From: Thiomicrorhabdus chilensis DSM 12352
GTDB lineage: Bacteria > Pseudomonadota > Gammaproteobacteria > Thiomicrospirales > Thiomicrospiraceae
Direction: 5' to 3'
Assembly: GCF_000483485.1 (NCBI RefSeq)
Contig: NZ_KI519609.1
Location: forward strand, 62,001-126,000
Length of the DNA stretch: 64,000 nucleotides
Part shown: positions 1 through 7,454 of the stretch, in pieces
How the letters are laid out: each line of letters begins with the position of its first letter
Numbering within the stretch: position 1 is the stretch's first letter
Translations under genes and position numbers: made by a program
The notes under the pieces: model-generated
What the model was told of the DNA's origin: nothing
What the model saw: only the letters and a program-made list of their open reading frames with translations
Databases searched by the model: none

Positions 1-1605
1 GACTGATAACACCGGCGTGGTTTCGGTCACGCCATAGCCTTCGAAAATCGGAGTATGGAATTTTTCGGCGTACAACTGGCGGGTTTCCGGACGCAGTCGC
101 TCCGCACCGGCCACCATCGCCTTGATGCTGTAAAAATCGTAAGGGTTGGCTTTGCGGGCGTAACCGCTGAAAAAAGTATCGGTTCCGAAAATCAGACGCG
201 CATTGGTCTGGTAAACCATCTCCGGAACAATCGCATAGTGCAACGGCGAAGGGTACAGAAACACTCGGGCCCCTTTCAGAATCGGCCATAAAAGCCCGGC
301 GGTCAGACCAAAGCTGTGAAAGGTCGGCAAGGCGTTGAATAGGCGCTCACCCGGCAAAAGCGTCAACATGGCGCTGATCTGTTCGATGTTGCTGACCACG
401 TTCTGATGCGACAGAACCACCCCTTTAGGCACCCCTTCCGAACCGGAGGTGAATAACACCACCGCTTCACTGTGCGGATCCTGACGATAACCCGGCAAAG
501 CGCTTTTGGATTTGAGCAGGCCTGCCAGTTTTTGCGGCAAGCCGATTCGGGTACGGATTTCCTCCAAAAAGAGGAAACGCAGCCCATGATCCTGCAGCTC
601 CTCAATGACGTTGTGCAAGTCGAATGCGTCAACAAACTTCTGCGAGGTGATAATCGTCTTCAGTTCGGCGGTGCGACAAGCCGATTTCATTGCGTTCAAG
701 CCAGCGGTGAAGTTGATCATCGCCGGCACATGACCATAAGCCTGCAAAGCAAAAAAGGTCGCAGACAAACCGGCCACATTAGGCAACATCAGCCCAACAC
801 GCTTTTCATCTTGTAAAAGTGCATGCAGCGGCTTTCCAAGGATGGCCGAAGCGGCCACCAGTTTTTTAAGCGACAAGCTCTGGTCATTGATGTCTTCCAC
901 GCACACTGCTTTGGGGTGGTAAGTCTGTTTTGCTTTGACCAAAGCCTGAAACAGGCTCTTTTCCTCAATAGAGCCGTGGTAAGCCATGTCGCGCATCAGG
1001 GTGAAAATCTGGTGTTTCAAGGAGTGGTGTTTGGCATGGCCTTTCAACCCGGGCGGCGGCGTCATGTTTTTGGCCGGCAGAATGGTCAGGGTAATTTTAG
1101 GAAACCAGAACTGCTTGATGTAGGCGAAAAACTGACCGTTCAGGTAAGACAGGGTACTGCGTTCTGCTCCCTTGATGAAAACGGGGAGAATCGCGGCATG
1201 GGTTTTGTCGGCGACCATCGCGGTGCCTTCGTACACTTTCATCAGGCCGCCGGTGGTGCTGATGCGCCCTTCCGGAAAAATCATGCACTGTTTACCTCGC
1301 TTGAGCTCGGAAATCATGTGCTTGGCGGCGTAAGGGCTATGAAGGTCGACCGTAAAGAATTTGCCAAAATAGAGCACAAACTTGCCATACCACTTCTTGG
1401 CGTGATTCATGCCGACCATAAAGGTGGTTTCACCGGGTACGAACAGGTCGATTAAGGGCCCGTCTAACAAAGAGACATGGTTGGCGACAATCAATAGCGG
1501 TTGTTTGGATTGGTCAACGGCATGGTAATGCTCCAACCCCTTGACTTCGACCCGATAGAAAACCCGAAACAACAACCTGACAAACGCTTTAACCAACCAC
1601 TTCAT
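1..1605 (-). CDS. aas: Bifunctional acyltransferase / acyl-ACP synthetase Aas (partial, 3' end outside window)
   Basis: I translated 535 codons by hand from the ATG at 1605 down to the window edge; the frame stays open, so the C-terminus is missing. The N-terminal third is a PlsC-type acyltransferase with the NHVSLLD form of the HX4D catalytic motif and an FPEGR motif. It is followed by an AMP-binding (ANL) domain with the phosphate-binding TSGSEGVPKG loop and GYGVTETTPV near the edge. Enzymes with this layout reactivate fatty acids onto ACP and re-acylate lysophosphatidylethanolamine at the inner membrane. An LplT-like transporter lies upstream on the same strand, as in the enterobacterial lplT-aas pair. 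A MITE-like element occupies the gap, starting 14 bp upstream of the start codon, and would separate or re-promote the two genes. Confidence 0.9.
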   Translation of the reverse strand, partial: MKWLVKAFVRLLFRVFYRVEVKGLEHYHAVDQSKQPLLIVANHVSLLDGPLIDLFVPGETTFMVGMNHAKKWYGKFVLYFGKFFTVDLHSPYAAKHMISELKRGKQCMIFPEGRISTTGGLMKVYEGTAMVADKTHAAILPVFIKGAERSTLSYLNGQFFAYIKQFWFPKITLTILPAKNMTPPPGLKGHAKHHSLKHQIFTLMRDMAYHGSIEEKSLFQALVKAKQTYHPKAVCVEDINDQSLSLKKLVAASAILGKPLHALLQDEKRVGLMLPNVAGLSATFFALQAYGHVPAMINFTAGLNAMKSACRTAELKTIITSQKFVDAFDLHNVIEELQDHGLRFLFLEEIRTRIGLPQKLAGLLKSKSALPGYRQDPHSEAVVLFTSGSEGVPKGVVLSHQNVVSNIEQISAMLTLLPGERLFNALPTFHSFGLTAGLLWPILKGARVFLYPSPLHYAIVPEMVYQTNARLIFGTDTFFSGYARKANPYDFYSIKAMVAGAERLRPETRQLYAEKFHTPIFEGYGVTETTPVLSV

Positions 1606-1618
1606 TGCGACTCCTTAT

Positions 1619-1881
1619 GGGCACCTCGAATAACCCCAGCTGTCTTCTGGCAACGCCAAATTATTCAGATCAAGGCGTGAAGTTGCAGGAATGTCTAGAC
1701 CTTGCAAAACTTCACAACGCAGAGCTGGATAATTTGGCTAAGCCCCTTCGGGCGGGGCTTAAAGCAGCCTTCTTCGTTGTTGCGACTCTTGGCCTTAGAA
1801 TGACTAAGACCGGCGAGCCGCGCCTAGAATAAGGCTGCTTTAAGTCCCGCAGAAGTCAACCTGGGGTTATTCGAGGTGCCC
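1619..1881. mobile_element. 263-bp MITE-like element with 21-bp terminal inverted repeats
   Basis: The ends are perfect 21-bp inverted repeats beginning GGGCACCTCGAATAACCCCA. Identical TTAT tetranucleotides flank them at 1615-1618 and 1882-1885, as expected of a target-site duplication. Inside are two further inverted-repeat pairs: GCCAAATTAT-type arms at about 1656 and 1728, and CTTAAAGCAGCCTT (about 1758) against AAGGCTGCTTTAAG (about 1830). The transcript could therefore fold into two large hairpins. There is no transposase gene. The ends recall those of IS5-type elements, but this family assignment is from memory. The element fills most of the 353-bp lplT-aas gap; without it and one TTAT copy the spacing would be about 86 bp. 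Confidence 0.85.
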
Positions 1882-1958
1882 TTATTTTAACTCAACCCAC
1901 TCTTTACGGGTGCACTGACTGCCTCTACCGGGAATTATAGCCTAATTCAATCGACTGG

Positions 1959-3284
1959 CTATTCATGCTCAGGCCTTTTCAGGTAAAACCAGATCGCCAC
2001 AACAAGGTTAAACAGAGCTAAAATCAGCAACATAGTCGATAATTTCAGTTCAAACAGGTAACCCAGCATCACCAACAGCGAAGACAGCACCATCAAAAAG
2101 GCATTGAGTATGTTATTGACCGCCACCATTCTGGCGCGCTGGTTTTGAGGAGTGGTGATTTGCAGTTGTGTATACAAAGGCACGATATAGGCACCGCCCA
2201 CAACCGCCAGCGAAAACAGGAAAAGCAGGGACAGGTTTTCAGGGAACTGTCCCAAAAACTCGGCCAAGCCCATCAATTCGGCAACGCTAAGGTCAACAAT
2301 TCTTAAAGAAGAGCCTATTGAATCGGCTACCCAAACGCTCAATACCAGCAGTAACGACATCAGCAGCAGCAGAATCGGGTGATAAAGCAGTTTCACCCCT
2401 TGACCAAACAATCTACCCGCCAGGCCCGCTCCTAGTGCGATGCCGATCGAAAACAGCGTGAGAAAGGCCACCACCACGTCTTCGTTGGCTTGCAGCGTGT
2501 ATTTGACAAAGGCGGGAATCTGGCTCAATAAAATCGCGCCGATAAACCAAAACCAAGAGATGGCCAAGACCGCAAAAAACGCCTGATGATGCCCGCGACT
2601 CGAACGGACCACCAGCCAAGTACTGCGCAGGATATTCCGGTCAATTTGCACCGCCGAGTCCTCAAAGACCGTGTAAGGAACCTTTAAACTCAAAAGATAA
2701 CCTGCCAGCGCCACCAAAATGACCCCGGCGGAAACCCACTGCGGACCATTCTCCAGAGTCACCGTGAGCCCTCCCACCAGCGTGCCCAATAAAATGGCGA
2801 TGAAAGTGGAACCGCTGAACCAGGCATTGCCCAACAACAGCTGTGAATCCGCCAGCACCTCTGGCAAAACGGAATACTTGATTGGGCCAAAAAAAGCGGA
2901 TTGCACGCCCATCAGAAACAATGAGGCGTACAACCATTCCAACTGCATCGACAGCAAACCGATGGCGCCGGTGAACATGATCAGGATTTCGGCCAGTTTG
3001 ATTTTGCGAATCAGTACCGATTTTGGATAATGATCGGCGATCTGTCCGGCTAGTGTGGAAAACAAAAAGAACGGTAAAATAAATATTCCGGCGGCAAGCG
3101 TAATGTACAACCCGGTCTGTTCATCGGTTTGACTGAGTTGAAACGCAATCAGCATCACCATTGCATTTTTGAAAAGGTTGTCGTTAAACGCCCCAAGAAA
3201 CTGCACCGCAAACAGCGGAAAAAAAGATCTGGAAAAAAACAAAGCGCGTTTAGAAACGGGGCGATTATCAGGCATACCAACCAT
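1959..3284 (-). CDS. MFS transporter, LplT-like (probable lysophospholipid transporter)
   Basis: This 441-residue, very hydrophobic protein has about 12 predicted membrane segments. The N-terminal helix carries FLGAFNDNLFKNAMV, a pattern typical of the LplT-like branch of the major facilitator superfamily. LplT flips lysophospholipids across the inner membrane to the Aas acyltransferase. The next gene downstream on the same strand encodes Aas, which supports that role. The specific substrate remains inference. The start at 3284 is the first ATG; a second ATG lies three codons in, and neither has a strong ribosome binding site. Confidence 0.8.
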   Translation of the reverse strand: MVGMPDNRPVSKRALFFSRSFFPLFAVQFLGAFNDNLFKNAMVMLIAFQLSQTDEQTGLYITLAAGIFILPFFLFSTLAGQIADHYPKSVLIRKIKLAEILIMFTGAIGLLSMQLEWLYASLFLMGVQSAFFGPIKYSVLPEVLADSQLLLGNAWFSGSTFIAILLGTLVGGLTVTLENGPQWVSAGVILVALAGYLLSLKVPYTVFEDSAVQIDRNILRSTWLVVRSSRGHHQAFFAVLAISWFWFIGAILLSQIPAFVKYTLQANEDVVVAFLTLFSIGIALGAGLAGRLFGQGVKLLYHPILLLLMSLLLVLSVWVADSIGSSLRIVDLSVAELMGLAEFLGQFPENLSLLFLFSLAVVGGAYIVPLYTQLQITTPQNQRARMVAVNNILNAFLMVLSSLLVMLGYLFELKLSTMLLILALFNLVVAIWFYLKRPEHE

Positions 3285-3375
3285 TGGATTTTGAGTTTAA
3301 ATTGCCGGTTAGTATACCTTTATCCATTGAAATCCCTAAGCTTTTGCAAACTTGAAAGCCTCTCGGCGAATCCCT

Positions 3376-4080
3376 TCAGATCTTGATATATTTCCAACCC
3401 TTGTTCAGCCGCTCCGCCACGGCATCGATTGCAGGCTTGTCATGCTGAACCTGGGGAATCACCTCAAAGGCCTCGCCTCGATCGAACACTCTCTGCAGGG
3501 CACGTTTACAAGCATACAAAGTCAAATTGTCATAACGCTCCAGCAGCGCTTCAAGCTGGGGTCGGTTCGGGTTTTTGACATCAAACATCCTCACCCCTTC
3601 GGCATTGGAAATGAAATCCACTTGAAGCTGTGAGCCACCTTGTGCCAATAAACGCTCAATTTCCTGTAGCGCTCTGGCCTGTTTTTTAAAATCTTCGGAA
3701 TCCAGGTGCACAATGTACTTGTTCTGCTGAGTAACGCCAGGTGCAAAATTTCCCGCCATCTGCATATTTGAATGAGAGTTGAAATTAGCATAGCCGCCCA
3801 ACATCCCGGCACCCAACACAACCCCCAACAACAGGGAGGCGGCCGCCGTTTTAGGCACCGACCAGACCCGCTTGAGTGGTTTTTGAGAATCAACTCTCTC
3901 AGGAACCGGAATCGCCTGATAGGCTTCCTTAACTTGCGATTTCAAGGTACGCAGATGACAGACCTGATCCTGAAGGTCAGGATCCAGCATCATCTCCGCT
4001 TCGATTTCCAGACACTCTTCCCTGGAAAGCTGACCGTCCACATAAGCCTGTATTTGATAGGTTTCGATTGGTTTGCCCAT
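3376..4080 (-). CDS. Membrane anti-sigma factor with a periplasmic DsrE-like domain
   Basis: The protein has 234 residues. Residues 1-60 resemble the cytoplasmic domain of anti-sigma factors (YVDGQLSREECLEIEAEM, acidic and helical) but lack the HxxxCxxC zinc motif. One membrane segment spans about 77-98. Residues 120-234 would face the periplasm and align by eye with the two exported DsrE-like proteins encoded divergently at 4974 and 5465: KYIVHLDSEDFKKQ matches KVVYHINYDDAKKQ, FISNAEGVRMF matches VAFGPGVRLM, and LTLYACKRAL matches VDFNVCANTI around a single conserved Cys (Cys191). The start codon overlaps the sigma factor's stop codon by one base (TAATG), so the two are translationally coupled. 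I infer that it holds the sigma factor inactive until the periplasmic domain senses a signal, possibly a sulfur compound. Confidence 0.78.
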   Translation of the reverse strand: MGKPIETYQIQAYVDGQLSREECLEIEAEMMLDPDLQDQVCHLRTLKSQVKEAYQAIPVPERVDSQKPLKRVWSVPKTAAASLLLGVVLGAGMLGGYANFNSHSNMQMAGNFAPGVTQQNKYIVHLDSEDFKKQARALQEIERLLAQGGSQLQVDFISNAEGVRMFDVKNPNRPQLEALLERYDNLTLYACKRALQRVFDRGEAFEVIPQVQHDKPAIDAVAERLNKGWKYIKI

Positions 4081-4655
4081 TATTTTCTCCGCAATGGCAC
4101 CACTTTATGCTGTTGCAGCTCATGGCTTTGCAGCAGCTGTTTCAATTTTTCTCGCCCTCTGGAAAGACGGCTCATCACCGTTCCGATTGGAGTGGAGGTG
4201 ATGTCCGAAATTTCCTGATAACTGAACCCCTGCAAATCCGACAAGCTGATGGCTTGCCTTTGTTCCAGGGAAAGCTTGGCCATGGCCTGATAAAAAGCCT
4301 GATTGGTCTGGCTCTTAATCAACTGGGTTTCAGTGCATTCCACCGTGTAATGCAAATCGATTTCACTCTCTTCGGCAAACTCCCAACGGCGTTTATGGCG
4401 CATATTGTCTAAAAACAGGTTATGCATGATCTTGGTCAACCAAGCGTCCAAATGCTCCAAACTGTCGAGTTTTTTGCGCTTTTCTATAGCCTTAAGCATG
4501 GTTTCCTGAACCAAATCCTGTGCCAAAGCGGGTTGATGGCTCCAAGCATAAGCCAAGCGATACAATCGTTCGTATTTGCTTTCCAATTGGGCATTAAACA
4601 GCCTGCGCTCTTTGGATTCGCAAAACAGATCCGCAACTTTGCTTGTTAATTTCAT
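4080..4655 (-). CDS. ECF-type RNA polymerase sigma factor
   Basis: The protein has 191 residues with the two-domain layout of extracytoplasmic-function sigma factors. The sigma-2 region spans about 25-95 (LAYAWSHQPALAQDLVQETMLKA, DAWLTKIMHNLFLDNMR) and the sigma-4 helix-turn-helix about 130-180 (LSLEQRQAISLSDLQGFSYQ, then GTVMSRLSRGREKLK). There is no sigma-1 or sigma-3 region. It is followed, with a one-base overlap, by a membrane anti-sigma factor and lies divergent from the DsrE-DsrE-porin genes, which are the obvious candidate targets. Its ECF subgroup cannot be decided from the sequence alone. Confidence 0.9.
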   Translation of the reverse strand: MKLTSKVADLFCESKERRLFNAQLESKYERLYRLAYAWSHQPALAQDLVQETMLKAIEKRKKLDSLEHLDAWLTKIMHNLFLDNMRHKRRWEFAEESEIDLHYTVECTETQLIKSQTNQAFYQAMAKLSLEQRQAISLSDLQGFSYQEISDITSTPIGTVMSRLSRGREKLKQLLQSHELQQHKVVPLRRK

Positions 4656-4973
4656 TTTGATATCACTTGTTTAAGTATCCTCACAGACGTTCTTTTAAAA
4701 AGCTCTTTACCTGCTTTGGAAAAGCTTCATTGAGTCTGGAACGCCCTCTTTTTTCGATAGTAATGTAATTCACTTTCTATTTGCAACAAAAATAAATTTA
4801 AAAAACCACCTGTAAATTTCTAAATATATTAACAACTTATGAAATAAGAAATTCTATGCCTTTGATAAGAAAATCTGGTTGAAGAAAATGGAATAAAAGC
4901 CTAAGCCCATACGTTAACCCGATAAGCGCGCTAAAACTTGAATCGTAAAAATGACCATAAACAGGACAGCCAT
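4656..4973. promoter_or_regulatory. Divergent promoter region between the ECF sigma gene and the DsrE-porin genes
   Basis: This 318-bp AT-rich non-coding stretch must hold the promoters for both directions. I saw no open gene or strong hairpin in it. The best rightward candidate is an ECF-like promoter at 4890-4915, listed separately. I found no convincing copy of the same motif facing the sigma gene. Confidence 0.5.
4890..4915 (+). promoter_or_regulatory. Candidate ECF-type promoter for the DsrE-porin operon
   Basis: GGAAT at 4890-4894 is followed after 17 bp by CGTT at 4912-4915, about 60 bp before the first DsrE start codon. GGAAC-N16/17-CGTT is a well-known layout for several ECF sigma groups. 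A GGAAC-like and CGTT-like pair can occur by chance, so this is suggestive only. Confidence 0.35.
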
Positions 4974-5432
4974 ATGAAACAAAAACTCAATCAATCCATT
5001 CTGACACTTTTGCTCAGTTTGGTTTTTACCCTTCCGGTTATGGCGGCACAACAGGAAGCCCCGTTACCCGAGACCTTTGCAGAACATAAGGTGGTGCTGC
5101 AAATCAGCGACAGCGACCCCTTCAAGCAGACACTGGTTCTTAATGTTGCCGCCAACCTGCAACGTTATTACGGAGCCAGTAATGTCGATATTGAAATCGT
5201 GGCCTTTGGCCCGGGGGTTAGACTGATGTTGCAAGACAATGTCAACCAACCCCGTATACAGTCGATGATAGAAGGTGGCATTCGCTTCAGCGCCTGCTCC
5301 AATACACTGAAAAATTTTGCTAAAAAACTGGGCGAAGACCCTCTTGTGATGCCGGGCGTGAATCGAGTACCGGCTGGAGCTGGACGCATCCTGCAACTCA
5401 ACGCAGCCGGATGGCAACTGCTCAAACCATAA
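4974..5432 (+). CDS. Exported DsrE-like protein 1
   Basis: The start is set at the ATG at 4974, preceded by AGGACA, rather than an upstream TTG. The protein then has 152 residues with a clear signal peptide (hydrophobic LTLLLSLVFTLPVMAA, cleavage near 25). The mature part is a DsrE/COG1416-type domain (KVVLQISDSDPFKQ..., VDIEIVAFGPGVRLM) with one conserved cysteine, Cys108, in RFSACSNTLKNF. DsrE-family folds bind or relay sulfane sulfur or thiols in sulfur oxidisers, usually in the cytoplasm, so an exported form is less common. The gene is 32 bp upstream of a second DsrE gene and resembles the sensor domain of the neighbouring anti-sigma factor. The exact ligand is unknown. Confidence 0.8.
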   Translation: MKQKLNQSILTLLLSLVFTLPVMAAQQEAPLPETFAEHKVVLQISDSDPFKQTLVLNVAANLQRYYGASNVDIEIVAFGPGVRLMLQDNVNQPRIQSMIEGGIRFSACSNTLKNFAKKLGEDPLVMPGVNRVPAGAGRILQLNAAGWQLLKP

Positions 5433-5464
5433 CGACTTAAAAACCATAATCAAGGGGTGAAATC

Positions 5465-5953
5465 ATGAAAACAATACCAACCACATTAATAAGTCTTTTG
5501 CTAATTGGCCTGGGGGTTTTTACATCCGCCTTTGCCGATACCTCGGACCGTTACGGCAACCAAAAAGTGGTTTATCACATTAATTACGACGACGCCAAGA
5601 AGCAGTCTTCAACCCTGAGAAACATTCAGAACCACATCAATGCGGTGGGATCTGATAATCTCGACATCAAAGTGGTGATGCACGGCAACGGTTTGTCTCT
5701 GTTGATCAAACCCGAAGCCCTGAAAAATGTGCCGAAATTCAAAACGGCCAATGCCACCCAGGAGATGGTTCAAAAAATAGACCAACTTAAAATGCAGGGC
5801 GTCGATTTCAATGTCTGTGCCAATACAATCAAAGGCCGCGGAGTTGATGTCGCACGTGATTTATACGATTCCAAACCAGATGATGTGGTTCCGAGCGGTG
5901 TCGCCGAACTCGCCTACCTGCAATCACAAGGTTATCTCTATCTCAGACCTTAA
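5465..5953 (+). CDS. Exported DsrE-like protein 2
   Basis: The protein has 162 residues with a signal peptide (TLISLLLIGLGVFTSAFA, cleavage near residue 24) and a DsrE/COG1416-type domain. It carries the conserved block KVVYHINYDDAKKQ, a NLDIKVVMHGNGLSLL strand-loop, and Cys118 in VDFNVCANTIKGRG. A ribosome binding site (AAGGGGTGAA) sits just before the ATG. It is a paralogue of the preceding gene. Together they may form a mixed oligomer, as DsrE-family subunits do, but in the periplasm. A porin follows 62 bp downstream. Confidence 0.82.
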   Translation: MKTIPTTLISLLLIGLGVFTSAFADTSDRYGNQKVVYHINYDDAKKQSSTLRNIQNHINAVGSDNLDIKVVMHGNGLSLLIKPEALKNVPKFKTANATQEMVQKIDQLKMQGVDFNVCANTIKGRGVDVARDLYDSKPDDVVPSGVAELAYLQSQGYLYLRP

Positions 5954-6015
5954 CGCTTCCTACTCTTAAATAAAATCAATTAAAAAAGGCTCTGAATAAA
6001 GAGCAGAGGATACTT

Positions 6016-7305
6016 ATGCTTAACAAAACGTCACAACTCAAAAAAACGGCTTTACTGATTGCTTTGGCAGGCGCTATGACAAGCCAATCCGTTCACGCCG
6101 CCAACTGGCTGATGGTTCAAGGAACCGAGAAGGACCATCAAGCTCCACGTGCCAAGGTATGGGGGTTTGTGCAGGCAGAATACCAACAAACCGATGACAC
6201 CAAGCTCAAAGCGGGCCCCTATGCCGGAAAAGCGGCCGCTTTCAACCAGATGGCCCCGCAATTGGATACCTCCCAAGGATTCAACGTACGTCGTGCTCGT
6301 ATTGGGGTCAGGGGCAACAACTTCCCTCTGGACAATAAGATCAATTACTTCATATTGGCAGAATTCGGCAATAACGGCATCACCACCGGTGGTGATGCCT
6401 CACAAGGACAGTTGACCGATGCCAGCGTCACCCTCAACCACATTCCGGGCGCACGCATTCGAGCAGGCCTGTTCAAAACCCCGGGGGCCGAAGAAGGCTT
6501 GCAGGCCATACCGGTTTTCAATTATGTCAATTTCACCAATGTAACCGACCGGTTATTGCTGGAACGCCATTTTGACAACTCGACCAATAACACGGGAAGA
6601 AGCCAATCGGTTGGCGCTTTCCGCGATACCGGGGTGCAGGTATTCGATGCCTTCAGAGTCGGCGACTGGGAACACAGTTATGCGGTGATGCTCGGCAACG
6701 GCAATGGTCTGGCGATGACGGATAAGGATAAACATCAGGATCTCTATCTGTATGCCTCCACTGAGAAGATTCTGGACAATAGCAAGGGACCGAGACGAGC
6801 TGGTCTGAAGTTTTTTGCCTGGATGCAAGACGGCAAACGTACATTGGATGATGTTGGAACAGTGGATCGTAAGCGATCCGGCTTGGGTACCACTTATTGG
6901 GATGGAAAATACCGTTTGGCGGCCGAATACATCACTGCAGACGGCATGATTTACGGCGGAACAAAAGGCGCGGGCACTCCCGATGACGGAGCTACTTTCA
7001 GTGTTCTCACTGATGAAAAAGCCAGTGGTTACTACCTCGATTTGGGCTATCGCGTGCTGCCCAAACTAGAACTGAACGTGCGTTATGACATGCTCGATAG
7101 TGGAACCGAAGAAGATGCCAACCATCGTGAATTTCAAACCACAACACTGGGGGCGCAATACTTTTTCAATAAAAAAACATCGGTACGCTTGAACTATGAA
7201 ATGCGTTCCATTGATGCGCCAGACCTTCCAGCCGCCTCACCGGTTCACGACATTCTGGACAGCATCGACGACCGCCTATCGGCTCAGGTCAGTCTGGTTT
7301 TCTAG
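6016..7305 (+). CDS. Outer-membrane porin, phosphate-selective porin O/P (OprP) type
   Basis: The protein has 429 residues with a signal peptide (TALLIALAGAMTSQSVHAA). It has many alternating amphipathic strands, a conserved early block FNVRRARIGVRG, and the terminal aromatic residue (LVF) typical of outer-membrane barrels. The family forms anion-preferring channels. It is the last gene of the presumed DsrE-DsrE-porin unit, ahead of a strong terminator. An anion channel induced by an envelope sigma factor together with sulfur-binding proteins would fit uptake or export of oxidised sulfur anions, but that is inference. Confidence 0.83.
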   Translation: MLNKTSQLKKTALLIALAGAMTSQSVHAANWLMVQGTEKDHQAPRAKVWGFVQAEYQQTDDTKLKAGPYAGKAAAFNQMAPQLDTSQGFNVRRARIGVRGNNFPLDNKINYFILAEFGNNGITTGGDASQGQLTDASVTLNHIPGARIRAGLFKTPGAEEGLQAIPVFNYVNFTNVTDRLLLERHFDNSTNNTGRSQSVGAFRDTGVQVFDAFRVGDWEHSYAVMLGNGNGLAMTDKDKHQDLYLYASTEKILDNSKGPRRAGLKFFAWMQDGKRTLDDVGTVDRKRSGLGTTYWDGKYRLAAEYITADGMIYGGTKGAGTPDDGATFSVLTDEKASGYYLDLGYRVLPKLELNVRYDMLDSGTEEDANHREFQTTTLGAQYFFNKKTSVRLNYEMRSIDAPDLPAASPVHDILDSIDDRLSAQVSLVF

Positions 7306-7401
7306 AAAAACAGATAAAGGGCGAAACACCCGTTTTATAACCTGTTTGTACCACTCTTTTTGTTGTGAGTGAACGGTTGGGATTTCACATTCAACCACCT
7401 T

Positions 7402-7428
7402 GCCCGGCCAGTTGGTCCGGGCTTTTTT
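7402..7428 (+). terminator. Rho-independent terminator after the porin gene
   Basis: A stem of GCCCGG pairs with CCGGGC around a short loop and is followed by TTTTTT. It sits about 100 bp after the porin stop codon. Confidence 0.85.
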
Positions 7429-7454
7429 ATAGGTGATGGTTTTAGGAAAGATAC

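Noticed and set aside
823-1455. Plus-strand open frame of 210 codons near the left edge
   Set aside because: It is antisense to aas, whose own frame is open throughout and carries clear motifs.
1605-1832. Open frame of 75 codons running into the MITE-like element
   Set aside because: It starts across the Aas start codon on the other strand and is made of the element's inverted-repeat sequence. No ribosome binding site or family supports a protein.
4938-4973. N-terminal extension of the first DsrE protein from a TTG codon
   Set aside because: It would place 12 charged residues before a good signal peptide; the ATG at 4974 has a ribosome binding site.
5845-6160. CACGTG hexamers near 5850 and 6147 as further parS sites
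   Set aside because: The bases around the hexamer do not match the GTTTC/GAAAC arms required for parS.
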